Assembly: GCF_937616625.2 (NCBI RefSeq)
Contig: NC_065570.1
Span: forward strand, 69,901,665 to 69,965,664
Direction of reading: 5' to 3'
DNA length: 64,000 nt
From: Mercurialis annua
Lineage: Eukaryota > Streptophyta > Magnoliopsida > Malpighiales > Euphorbiaceae
The position numbers and the translations under genes were made by a program. Positions 23,255 to 34,872 of the stretch are shown here, piece after piece. Positions within the stretch are counted from its first letter, which is position 1; the number at the start of each line of letters is the position of its first letter. Under the pieces are notes generated by a model. It did no database searches, was not told where the DNA came from, and saw nothing but the letters and a program-made list of their open reading frames with translations.

Positions 23255-23730
23255 AATCTATAAAAAAAATGGAAATCCTTTTTTTTTCAATAATAATGTA
23301 ACAGCTTAAGCAAGAAAAAGCAACAGGTGCAGATAGCGACGATGGGGATAATAAAAGGGTTGGCCCATTTGTTGGTCACCTTTGCTTTTTGGTGCGTTTT
23401 GGATTTCAGTGGCTATTGGCTTCATTTTTTTTTTTACAATTTTCATCTATTACTAAATTGCCCCAGTGTGAAATCCTCATTGTCAAATTTCAAGACCTTG
23501 CAACACGATAAGATAATACATTAATCATTTTTATATGCAAGCTAATATATTAGAATAATGTTTATTTTATTAGATTAGTTGACTAATAATGTACTAATGT
23601 GATCCCAACTATATTATGTTTGCATCATTTGTTGAACTTAATATGAGAAAATTTAATCGAATTAATGTCCACAATACTCAATAATGTGAAATTTAAATTC
23701 AAATTTATCTTTCGTAAAAGAAAAATAAAA

Positions 23731-23977
23731 TACTCCCTCTGTTTTTGTTCGTTCTCTATTTAGCCAAAATTACATATATTAAAAAAGTAGACTTTTTATC
23801 TTAAATTATAGGAGTAACTACAAATATGACCCTACTAGTTAATAAATGTTTTCTAAATTGAATCATAGAGTCATTTATTAGGAAGGAATAAATTTGAAAA
23901 ATAATAACTAAAAATATACAAGTAATTATAAAAAAATTCATTTGATTAAATAGACATTTAAAAAACGGAGAGAACAC
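23731..23977. mobile_element. Stowaway-like MITE
   Basis: The left end TACTCCCTCTGTTTTTG and right end AAAAAACGGAGAGAAC are imperfect inverted repeats of the CTCCCTCYGTT Stowaway type. The interior shares ACCCTACTAGTTAATAAATG and TCATTTATTAGGAA blocks with the copy at 4752-5020. Confidence 0.75.
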
Positions 23978-26900
23978 AATATATGAACAAGAGTTTTTCA
24001 AAAGGATATATGTTTATGTATTTTTTTAATGGATTGTGCAAATGATTATGATAAATTACTTTTTATGAACTAACAAAAAAAAATTGATGCTTTGCAAATT
24101 TAACTAAAAAGTTTAGTTTTAGTAATTTTAACTTAATTTAGAAGATTGGCATCAATTCTATGCCCAATTTTATTAATTGATCTTTAAAAATAGTATTCCA
24201 TCTATGCCATTCAAAAAAAAATCATTACACATAGTAATATTTTTATTATATCCTTATTAACTATTTTTTTGGATAATTAATAATAATTTTTATTATAAAT
24301 ATGTTGTGAATTATGCTCAAAAATTAAAATGACAAAATGGTGACAAAAACTTTAAATTTAAAAAGTACTAAAAATACAAAGTGGACTTTCTTAAGTGAAG
24401 AATTATAAACCTTTTAAATGGAAAGAGTAGAGTATTTATAAAGCTATAAAATGATGTAAATTTTTAAAAATATTGATATGATATTCTAGAATTTATCATT
24501 ATAAATACCAAAAACATATGTTAAGTTAATAATTAATCAAACTAAATTAAAATTATTATCTTTTAAATAGAATTAAAAACTTTGGTGAATCTATATGAAA
24601 AAAATATACTATACCATTTAATATATTGAAATAAGAAAAGTCTCAAAAAAAAAAATTCTCAAAAAAAGAAAAAAGTGATTAACATTTTCAACCTAATGGG
24701 GCAAAACCGTGGAACTGGTGGAACCACATGGGTAGAAAAGACCAAATTTTGATGTCGACCATTACAGTTATGACAAGCTATTCTTTTCTTCAAACTTATC
24801 TACAAAAATAATGCCCGTAAGCTTATCTTATTACAAATATAATTATATCATACTAAAATAAATATAATATATCTTATACTATTACTATTTATTTGTTTTT
24901 ATCTATTGACAGACCAATAAAAAAAATAAGAATTAAAAAGAAAGAATATAATAATGTATGCATAAGTGGTGTATATGTAATGTTGAATTAAACTAGTTAG
25001 TTAGGGCAAGGCATAATATTTATGAGTGCATATAAGTAAGTGACAAAATTAATTGGTTAGGTTGTGACCTACCGTAATAAATGGGTATTCAAATATTTTT
25101 ATAGCTAAAGGATCTTATATTATAATTTTCAGAATCTGCAAGTTATTATTTATTTTTATAAAATTACTAAAGGGGACCATATTAATATAGGATGGTAGTT
25201 GCTGAGTTGTTAGATGTTAATTCTAATTATCTGTCAAGAACATGTCTTGTAGCCATAAAATTCCGAAACCAAAGGATCTAATTAATTTGTTCTAGCTTCT
25301 TCCTTTTCAAACTTCATTTTCATGTTTATATGGGATTAAGTTAATAATTGGATTTGAAAAAAGATTAATAATTGATTACAATACATATATTACTGAATGT
25401 TTATTATTTTGTGTACATGCAAGCATACATGTTTTATTTTATTCATTCAATTATATACTATTAATGTAAGAAATTATATAAAATAAATACTATGGTATTC
25501 ATTTAAATACCATCATCGAATGAACAATAAGTATTTTTATTCAATGGTAAAAACGAAGCAATAACGGTATAATTTTTCGTGAAATAGAGTATGGGAATAA
25601 AATAATTTATTTCAAGTTTAATTATTTTTTCTCAAACATAGAAAATTTATATGCCTTAACTAATTTCTCACACTTTTGTACTTAATTCTTGGCAAAATTT
25701 AAGCGATGTTAACTAGTTAGTTAACTTACATTATTTTATTTTTTAAATTTTTTATAATTGTAACTTTTATGGATTTTTTTTATAAATGTAAGTGCTATAG
25801 ATTTGATCTAATACAAATTTATTTGATTTAATTACATATGAAACTAAAAATATCAACCTATCCCAGTAAATTTCCATGAATTATTACTATTTCATCTTAT
25901 AACTATTGTTTCTCAGCTTCAAGTGATTAGTATAATAAATAGACAAATAAATTAACAATACTCATAATATTGATGAAAATTATAAATTTATTTTGAATAA
26001 ACATTATGACAGTTTAGAGAAATAATTTTATGTTTTGAATTAATTATATTCAAATAAAAAATAAAAAAGATGATAAATTTATTAATAAAAATTAAATAGA
26101 AGTACGTCTATGAAATCATTTTTTATAATAAATAAGTTAATTTGGAAGAAAAAATATATTTTTTCGTAATAACATAAAATATTTGATAAAAAAATTTATG
26201 CATTTTTTTTAATTATGGACTAACGTGTCGTAAAAATAACTTAAAAGAGTAGAAGATATTTTATTTTTTATCTGATAATATATTGTAATACGTTTATTCA
26301 TTTCGATATTAAAAAAGAACGGAAGGAGTATTAATCTGTTTTTAACAATAAAATAAACGCAATATACATGGATAATATAGAATGATGAGGTCTTGATTTT
26401 GGGTAATCCCATAGTTGATAATTATGTAATGTCCATGTATATATGGTATTAATGGGGAGACAAAGTATGTGAAGTCCTCAAGTCTAAAGGTTATAGGAGT
26501 TGGGACGGTAATGCTATGAACACATGGATCATTCAATTATTGAGTATTGCATAATAATAATAATAATAATAATGCAACAAATGGGACCCGTAATTTAATC
26601 AAAACCATATTATAATTTGCATTATATCATACACTTAACTAATTTACAAATTTGAAACTGTTTGATGTCATGATTATTTTAGTCATCCATTAATTGCCAC
26701 CATGATTATACTCTTTTTATGTAGGAAAAAAAATCAAGAAAAAATCGTTTGAATACTTAATTCATGCATCAAATCAGAATACTACCCCAACAATATTATA
26801 TTCTAAGTTTCTAACTATGTGTCAATACTTTATTATTTCAATAATGCACAGATTTCTGGATTGGGTAAGATTGAAGATTATTTCGTATCAATCCATATAA

Positions 26901-29239
26901 TAAGAATGAGATAATATGGAAATAGAAAAAAAGATGACATTTAATCAAATAATTCTAAATAATTTTATTTGTCTTCTTTGTAAAATTAATTTAGGTTTTA
27001 GGTCTATTCATAATAATTCACTTGCTATATAGAATACAAGTATATTTGCTATATAAGAGAGAGAAAAAGGACAGACTCATAAAAAAATTCAAGATCAAAT
27101 TTATAAAAATAATTATTTTATTAATTAAAATTTTAAATACATATCGCTGATATATAAATGACTTGCGGTAAAACATTAGTGAATCCTTGTTGAATTTTTT
27201 TAGTATCACTTTATATCTTTTATAATAATTTTGAATGTGTCTGCTACAATCTGCATTTCACTGATATTGCGATAATTTTATAAAATTATACTATAATTTG
27301 TTCATTGCTTTTATATACTATTGTAACAGTTTTAAATCGCTACTAAACTGATATTTCAATTGTCATATTATATACCATATTTTCTTGTTAAATTAGGGTT
27401 CATGACTGTAGACTTCATTTTAGTTAAATATATCAATCAAATTAATGTGAAAGATGCTCCTTTAAATATTACACATGGACTTAAATAATCCTAAAACATA
27501 CTTAGTAATTATTATTATTATTAGGACAAAAAAGAAAAGAGAAGGAGGCGATAATAATTAAGTAATAATGAGAGGGCATATTAGCAAAATAAGGTAAACA
27601 TCAAAGGGAATGAAATGGAGAGCACTGTATGTAATGTATGTAATGGAAAAGGAATACGTAAGTGGTGATGAAAAAAGAGAGTCACATTTTGTTTATGATC
27701 ATCATATGTATTTTTTGCTTATTGCTTTGTCTTACAAAATCCAAAAAAATAAAATTAGAAAGAAAAAAAAAACATAATGTTTACTAGTTAGTTTTATGTC
27801 GATTCCTATTATTTGTGATTTCTTGCAACTTGAAAACTAAAAAATTCTCTAGCACAAGAGATAGAGGGAGAAAGTGATAGATGCCTTTGCCACTATGTCA
27901 CCATTAATTAAAGATTAGATAATATTATATATAATACAAACCCTAACACTTTATCAAAATCATTGTTGATATATTCTAATTTATTAATCATCATTATATT
28001 GTTTCCAAAAACAGAAAAAGTGCAACTGCCCATAATTTTCTAGACTAAACTCATAATTCTTTTATAAATAAATATGTACTCGCGCAATTGCATGGAATTA
28101 ATATATTATTAATTTTTGATATCAAATTTATATCATTGAAATTTAGAAAATATTATATTATATATATTTTTAATTTTTTATATTATGAATAATATTGATT
28201 ATTTTACTATATATTATCAATAAAAAAATTATTTGATACAATTGGATATAAAAGAACAAATATAAATGAAACTAATAAAAACAACTGGCATTAAGATCAC
28301 TTAATTGAATTTATTATTATTTATTTTTTACTGAAATGAATTATAATAATTAATTGTTCATAATAAAAACATCTATACAAACAGTAAAACAGATAGCTCA
28401 TGCGACTATTCATGATAACTTTTTAGAAATATTTACTCATTGGATTTGTTTTTTAGAAGGCTATAAAATAATTAAGAAACTAACATTAATTATAAGTAAT
28501 TGGACACTATTTTGCCTTTACAGAATGGTTTTCGTTTCAATAAGTAGTTGCAGTAGAATTGAAGCTGGCTGAAAGAAAATATTTGTTTACTTGGAACAGA
28601 AGTTATAGTAAAATAAAAGAGAAAAGTAATTAAAAAGAAGATGAATGAGGAGACAAAAGCTAAGTTGGTTAACATGGAGAGCATGTGAAGAAACATTAAA
28701 TCATATGTCATCCATGTGGGTTTAACCTTCTTCTATTATCTGTCTCAAATTGGATTCTATACTTTTTTTTTCTTTCAAAAGAAAACTTAATTTTTTCAAT
28801 CCTTTTTGTAACTAATTTCTCTTTGTTCCAACTGTGTAACAGTCACTTATCTATAAAACAAATTCATTATTGCATCATGTATATTTATACAGTTGTATGA
28901 TTGACATGCATTTTATATTTTAGCCAATAAAGTTATATATATGTGTGTGTGTATATATATACAATTTTCTGTCACATACTCTTAAAGATGAGAAATATTT
29001 AATTATGATTTACATTCCTATAATTTTATGTCTCATACTCTTATTTACTATCTTCAGTGAAAACTCTGATCATTCCAATTTTCAATTATTATTAAACAAG
29101 TTATAACCCACATAGTAAAAACATTGGGTAATAAATTGTTTAAGTTGTAAGTTTAATTTCTCCTACAAATGCTTCTCTTTTCCAATTATAAAAAAAAAAA
29201 TTGCTCATTAGAAAATAATATGAAAAAAAACTGAAAACT

Positions 29240-29530
29240 AAAGAATTAATTGCAAATTAATACGCGAAATTTATCCTAATTTACAATTACAACAAACTTA
29301 TAAACTTGACAATTACCACACCGTCTTTCATTTTTTTACAAATTGGTACACTGAACTAGAAAAATACTAACGTGGACATTGTAATATACATTCACGTGTT
29401 GTTGCATGATTGGTCGGTGTACCAATTTGCTAAAAAAATGAAAATTGGTGTGGTCATTGCTAAATTTCAAAATTCGTATTGTAATGACAAATCAGGGTAA
29501 AATTTGTGTAGTATTTTGAAATTAACCTAA
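29240..29530. mobile_element. MITE-like inverted-repeat element
   Basis: The two arms pair over about 100 bases each: left ACCACACCGTCTTTCATTTT and CAAATTGGTACACTG face right CAGTGTACC-like and AAAATTGGTGTGGTC blocks. Centre near 29385. No coding capacity and no clear target duplication, so the superfamily is unknown. Confidence 0.6.
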
Positions 29531-29927
29531 TACTAAATTACCAAGATAAATTATAGCACCGTCAATTAAGAAGATATATTTTAAGTTTCTATAAATTATA
29601 TAATAAATGGAGTGTATATAAATTGTTTGTTTTTTATACACTATTTAGATATGCTACACTTATTTTATTGTATTTTCTAGAGTTGTTATGAGTTCAATAA
29701 TGAGATATCACTTTTAAAATTTTCATATTCGGATTACTTTCTATTTGTGTCCGACATGTGTTTTAAGAGAGACAAAATTCTAATTTTAAATTTTAAACGG
29801 CTGTATAAATTAATACAATTTGAATTCATAACCGCATTTGAACTAAAAGATAATCTTGCCAATTTAGCCTCGAAAATTATAATACAGTTATTTTAGTTAT
29901 TTTTTAGATAAATAAAATTACCACATG

Positions 29928-30473
29928 TAGGGATATCAAAATGGATCATAACACACTAACTCAATTCGCTAAACACGTAAATTTGGCAAATTTAAGTTGA
30001 GACTTAGCGAATTTGTGTGAAAAACGTGTCAACTAATTTATAACCTGAAATGAATGAATCGTGTCATGGTTGACTCGTCAACCCGTCTAACTCGTTTCTA
30101 AATTATACTACTAATAATTATATAAAACTAAAAAGATTTTATTTGTATAAAATATAAAAATAGATCATTAAATAAATATAATATAATATTAACATATAAT
30201 TAGATTAAATTTTATAATTTGAATATAAATTAATAAATTTAAAGTCAAAATTATATTTTATATAGTTTAATATATTTATATGTTCAGTTGGCCGTTTAAT
30301 CGTGTTAATTATATTTATATTAACGTGTTAATTTTGTCGTCTCGTGTTATCCGAAACTTCATGTCGTGTAAGAGTTGAACATTTTGAAACAATTAGGTAA
30401 ATGAGCTGGGTCTATGTCGATCTTAATGGTGTTAATAATTAACACGATCTGACAATCCATTTTTACATCCCCA
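29928..30473. mobile_element. hAT-like non-autonomous element
   Basis: Termini TAGGGATATCAAAATGG (left) and, reverse-complemented, TGGGGATGTAAAAATGG (right) form imperfect inverted repeats. Flanks read CCACATG and TCACATG, a near-perfect short duplication compatible with the 8-bp hAT type. The interior is rich in GTGTTAA/ACACG motifs and has no open frame. Confidence 0.5.
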
Positions 30474-30609
30474 TCACATGTATATTATTGATGAAAGATC
30501 TCAAGTTTTTCCATTGGTAATACACTAGTAATTAAGAATGTGAAAAACTTTTATTCTAAATCAATATCAATAATGCGAACAAAAATTAAAAGTATTTAAT
30601 TTTGAATTT

Positions 30610-30625
30610 AAAGATTTATTTTCTA
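30610..30625. repeat. SINE target site duplication, left
   Basis: AAAGATTTATTTTCTA, repeated exactly at 30852-30867 after the poly(A) of the SINE. Confidence 0.9.
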
Positions 30626-30851
30626 ATCCAAGGCGTAGATAAGTTGATAAGGCACTGTTCTAGCTTAAGTGAGGTCGCGGGTTCGAACCGTACTCATGTA
30701 TGCAGCCGTTTCAAATTTGGGGCCAGAACTTTGCCTCCCGTAAGGGACCTACCCGGTTCAAGTGGGGATTAGTCTGAATGTGGAAGGCTTAAAGGTGTTA
30801 TCTCATAGTTGGGATCTGTTCAGGACACCTCATACACCCTGTACCAAAAAA
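30626..30851 (+). mobile_element. tRNA-derived SINE with perfect 16-bp target duplication
   Basis: The head resembles a tRNA pol III promoter: an A-box-like GATAAGTTGATAAGGCAC stretch (about 30637-30655) and a B box GGGTTCGAACC at about 30678-30689. The body contains GACCTACCCGGTTCAAGTGG (about 30747-30766) and CACCTCATACACCCTGTACC, then a short A run. The flanking duplication AAAGATTTATTTTCTA is perfect over 16 bases, proving retroposition by a LINE-type endonuclease. The body motif resembles a widespread eudicot SINE family as I remember it. Confidence 0.88.
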
Positions 30852-30867
30852 AAAGATTTATTTTCTA
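30852..30867. repeat. SINE target site duplication, right
   Basis: Exact copy of 30610-30625. Confidence 0.9.
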
Positions 30868-31019
30868 GATTAACGAGTGTATAGTTTTTGTGAATTTTAA
30901 ATTTTTATAAAGTATTTATCTAATTTTTAATCAAATCCTTATTTTCTAAAATAATTAAATTTAATTTAAAATTTATTCAAAGATAGCTAAAGAAATAAAA
31001 TTATAGTGACTGTGCGTAC

Positions 31020-31335
31020 AAGTAAAGAAAACCGATCAAAAAGCCGATTCGTCCCCTAAACTTATAGTTTGGAATTAAATAACTCAATTTCAGTCATATC
31101 GTTCAATTAAAAACAATACTTTATATTCTTAGATTAATTAAAATAAAATTTTACTTTTAGATTGATTAGTGATAAAATCAAATCATTTGATCCCTAAATC
31201 TGTTCATATTATGTAATTTTATTTCAATTAATCTAAAAGTAAAAATATAGTATGTAATTGATCAAAATAATTAATAATAGATTATTTAAATCCTAAGTTA
31301 TAAGTTCAAGAACCGAAGTTGACCCTTTTCTCGTT
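31020..31335. mobile_element. MITE-like inverted-repeat element
   Basis: Left TCCCCTAAACTTATAGTTTGG and right CCTAAGTTATAAGTTCAAG pair in inverted orientation. Inner blocks around TTTACTTTTAGATTGATTA (31150-31168) and TAATCTAAAAGTAAA (31229-31243) also pair. No coding content. Ends are approximate. Confidence 0.5.
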
Positions 31336-31370
31336 AAAAAAACTACTACTAAAATTATAAAGGTAAAAGG

Positions 31371-31658
31371 TACTCCCTCCATTCTGAAATAGTTGTCACT
31401 TTAGGGAGATTTTTTTGTTCCATAATACTTGTCACTTTAGAATACCAAGAAAGCATTTATTGCTATTTTTACACATATATCCCTCATTAATTCATTGAAA
31501 GAATACAAAATACAAATAAAGAGTCATACTAATTAATGTTAACAAGTTTCAAGAAGGGCTAATTTAGTAAAAATACTTATAATTTTTGACATATTTATTG
31601 GTTTTTTAATTTGTGTGAAAATGACTAAAGCGACAACTATTTCAGAATGGAGGGAGTA
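31371..31658. mobile_element. Stowaway-like MITE
   Basis: TACTCCCTCCATTCTGAAATAG on the left is matched by CTATTTCAGAATGGAGGGAGTA on the right: over 20 bases of perfect inverted repeat with TA at both outer edges. It lies about 200 bp upstream of the LSM3 start codon, so it may fall in the LSM3 promoter. Confidence 0.9.
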
Positions 31659-31864
31659 CAAAAAATCTCGAGGTTTTCACAAAAGTACAGTTCAGCCCTT
31701 TTTAATATCTGGTGCACAATTCAGCCCTTGCCATTTTTTTATCGAAAAAAAAAACCCCACCTTATGCCAATAACAAAATAGGAGAAACGGGTTACACCAA
31801 ACAAATTCGGGTTCTCACAAAATAGCAAAAACTGAGCAGAACCCTTTGAAGCAATTAAAAAGGA

Positions 31865-33255
31865 ATGGCAAGCGAGGAAGAAACTGCAGTTAAAGAGCCG
31901 TTGGATCTAATCAGACTCAGTCTCGATGAGCGCATCTACGTCAAGCTCCGTTCCGACCGTGAACTTCGCGGCAAACTTCATGTGCGTTCTCTTTATTGTT
32001 CTTCCTTTTTTTTTTCTTTAGGGTTTTCTTAATTTTTAACTAACAGGCTTTAATTATGCAAATAGATTTTATTGTTTGATGTCTTTTGTGTAGAAAATCA
32101 GATTACTGCTAGGGTTTTGCAATTTTTTTTTTGTTCAGAGTAGTGTTATTTGATAGTTTGATTAAGCATACTGATACCTTATTTATTGATAGGCCTTAAT
32201 ATTTTTTGTATGTTGTGATTTTGGTACTTGTTTGTCAGTATGATTGAGTATATAAAGTTGGCTACTTCAATTACAGGATTTGGCAGATCAATTTTCTTGG
32301 TTAATTTGTGCATGAAGATGTTATAATGTGGTTAGGACTGTTATCAAGTCAAGTTGAATTGATAGAGTCGAAGTTCAAAACTTGACTCGAGCTCAATTGA
32401 GCTTTAATTTTTGGACCTTCAGGTCAAGTGGATGGAATACTTTATCCTTGAATAATACAACTTGGCTAGATGATTACTTGGATAAAAGCTTTTTGACAAC
32501 TTTCTAAGTTGAAAATAAATTCGAATAGGCTTAGTGAACTTGAATTAGCAGTTCGATTGAGCTCAACAAGCTTGAGATATGTTCAAATGAAATGATAATC
32601 AAATTAGAAAGGATATATAATAAGATACTATAGCTTGCTTGGGGCTTGCAAACTTTTTGAGTCAAGTACTATGGAGCTCAAATTTGGCTCATCAATCTAC
32701 CCGAGTGGCATCCTATAGCTTTAGTAGTATGTTTTGTCATTTCAGAATAGGTGCATGCAGATGACTGCGAATATAATAAGTGTTTATAATCTGTTCCATT
32801 ATAATTTATGAGAAAACACATATGAATGCCCTACAACCTTCTCTTAATGTCAATAGTTATCTATGCAAGGAAAACAAAATTGATTACATGCTTAGTTAAT
32901 AATTATTATATCTTCAAATCCTAAAGTTCTATTGTGGGTGGTTTATCTGGTTTTTCAGGCTTATGATCAGCATTTGAATATGATACTAGGAGATGTTGAA
33001 GAGGTTATTACCACAGTTGAAATCGATGATGAAACATATGAAGAAATTGTTAGAGTATGTGGCAGTTCCTTTTTTCTCCGCATTCTCTTGTCTAAAATTG
33101 TCTATATCTTGTTCTTACAATACCTTGTAGGATGCTTACCGTTTTTTTTTCTTTTTGTTGTTCTTCTAATTTAGACCACAAAGCGCATGATCCCCTTTCT
33201 GTTTGTTAGAGGAGACGGTGTCATATTGGTTTCTCCACCGTTGAGGACAGCTTAG
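31865..33255 (+). CDS. LSM3: U6 snRNA-associated Sm-like protein LSM3
   Basis: Three exons: 31865-31981, 32959-33054, 33175-33255; all introns GT-AG and phase 0. Product 97 residues, the normal length for plant LSM3. The Sm1 motif runs about residues 21-53 ([20 protein letters not shown], then NMILGDVEE) and the Sm2 motif about 77-90 ([15 protein letters not shown]). LSM3 is one subunit of the seven-member rings LSM2-8, which binds the U6 snRNA 3' tail in nuclear splicing, and LSM1-7, which promotes decapping and decay of mRNA in the cytoplasm. ATG context is AGGAATGG. The first intron (977 bp) carries low-complexity CTCGAGCTCAA-like repeats. The converging neighbour SEC5 ends 1.6 kb downstream. 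No defect seen. Confidence 0.97.
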
Positions 33256-34872
33256 TTTGGAGAAGCTCAACATGTAGAATTTGAGAGAAGTTGCTTTTTT
33301 CGCCTTCTATTTTGACCAGATTTATGTGTATCTTCAGGTCTGGTCATGCTTAGTGTCATATGGAATTAACGGCATTGTAGGGTTGAATATTTAGATTACT
33401 TTGCTATGTTTCAGACCATAATGTAATTGATGTAACTGATGATTTCGGCGGAATGTCTTGATGAATTTTTTTGTTTCGGGAAATTTGTCAGAATGATGAT
33501 ATTATTGAGAAAAATTTGAGATGGCCGTCAAGTCCGCATTTTGCTTTTTTATTTTTTATTTCTAGAAAGTGATTACTTCAAACAAGAATTCTTTTAGGCT
33601 AAACTCATACTAAAGTCCTTGTACTATTGTTTTTTTTTTTTTCATTTGGTCCTTGAGAATTTTTTTATATTTAAGTGATCTTTTAACTATTTATTTTGTA
33701 CGTACATGTGATTTTTTTAGGCATAAAATGTTGTTTCATGCAATTAAAACGGTGATGTTTTTTGTAGTTTTATCCACAAAAGGACCATAAGTGTACAAAC
33801 AAAATAGTTAATGGACTATTTAAATGTAAAACATTTGTTGAAGATTAAGTAAAATAAAAGCTAATAATATAGTGATTTTATGATGGGTATAGCCATTCTT
33901 TTAACAAAAAGATGCATGTTATTGTTTGCATTTCTGAGGATTTAGGCGCTAATTTTTATGCAACTTATAGATTAAGCTCTCAATTTTGAGTGTTTTTATG
34001 GTTCGTTTTTGTGCCTGGCTCGGCTATCCAATATCCTCGTTTTGAAAATAATTATTTTGCTGTAAATTGTAAAGCTGATGCAGAAAGACGGACCCCTTTG
34101 GAATAGGATATGCTAGTGGTTTAAACAAACATAATATTGAGTTCGAATGAGTTTAAATTCTCAAAATCGAGCTTGAGCTAACATTATCTAATCTATTCAA
34201 ACTTCAATCAAATAAGTTCGAGTTCAATTAAACAAAGAATTAACTATTCAAAATACTGTCATATGTGATTCTTAAAAATTTTCTAATAAGATTTTAAATT
34301 CAACCAAATAAGGTCATATATACTTAATTTTAAAAATATTTAATGTCATTATAATAAAAAAAAATGAATTGTTATTTTATGAATTCAAAACTAGTTTATG
34401 CTATTTACAAACATCACTAGCTCGAAATTGTACTTAAGTTGCTCAAGCTCAATTTAAATCTTTCAAGTCGATTTCAAATTTTCTAGATCGATCTCAAATA
34501 ATTCATGATTAATCCAACTAGTTCACAGCCCTAGATACACCTTATTTAATCCCTAGATAAATTGATGTTATGGTGATGGGTGTCAACAATATAGTTAAAT
34601 TTTTTTTGCCGGAACAAAATAGTTAATCGATATACAAAATAATGGAAATTTCATTAACAATGCTGGGAAATATTCCGGAAACTTGGTGCTATTACCAGAA
34701 CCTCACCACCAAAAAGGAAGAAAGAATGAAAGACGGTAATAATGAACTTAAATGTAAAGAATATGGATTTCATTTTAATTGGATATAACACAGCTATGAC
34801 TACAATACAACACTGCATGCACATTTGAAAAATTGACAATACAAAAATTTCTGTTGCCAAATACAAACTGAA
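33256..34872. other. Intergenic between convergent LSM3 and SEC5
   Basis: Contains the LSM3 3' untranslated region, a MITE-like element and the presumed SEC5 3' untranslated region near 34600-34872. I see no gene. Confidence 0.65.
33598..33895. mobile_element. MITE-like inverted-repeat element
   Basis: Arms pair in inverted orientation: left TTTTAACTATTTATTTTGTAC and TTTAAGTGATC against right GTACAAACAAAATAGTTAATG and ACTATTTAAATG. There is a short unpaired centre around 33735-33770. No coding capacity. Superfamily not determined. Confidence 0.55.

Larger units (their letters stand above)
22319..31864. other. Long gene-free region between DF1 and LSM3
   Basis: About 9.5 kb, AT-rich, with only short spurious frames. 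It includes the DF1 upstream region (22319 onward), a short (TA) run at about 23226-23251, a (TAA) run at about 26550-26572, several MITEs, a hAT-like element and a SINE, listed separately. The last 80 bases before 31865 are the LSM3 leader. Confidence 0.7.

Noticed and set aside
32932..33174. Single-exon frame of 80 codons as a separate gene
   Set aside because: It is LSM3 exon 2 with intron on both sides; the three-exon model gives a complete LSM3.
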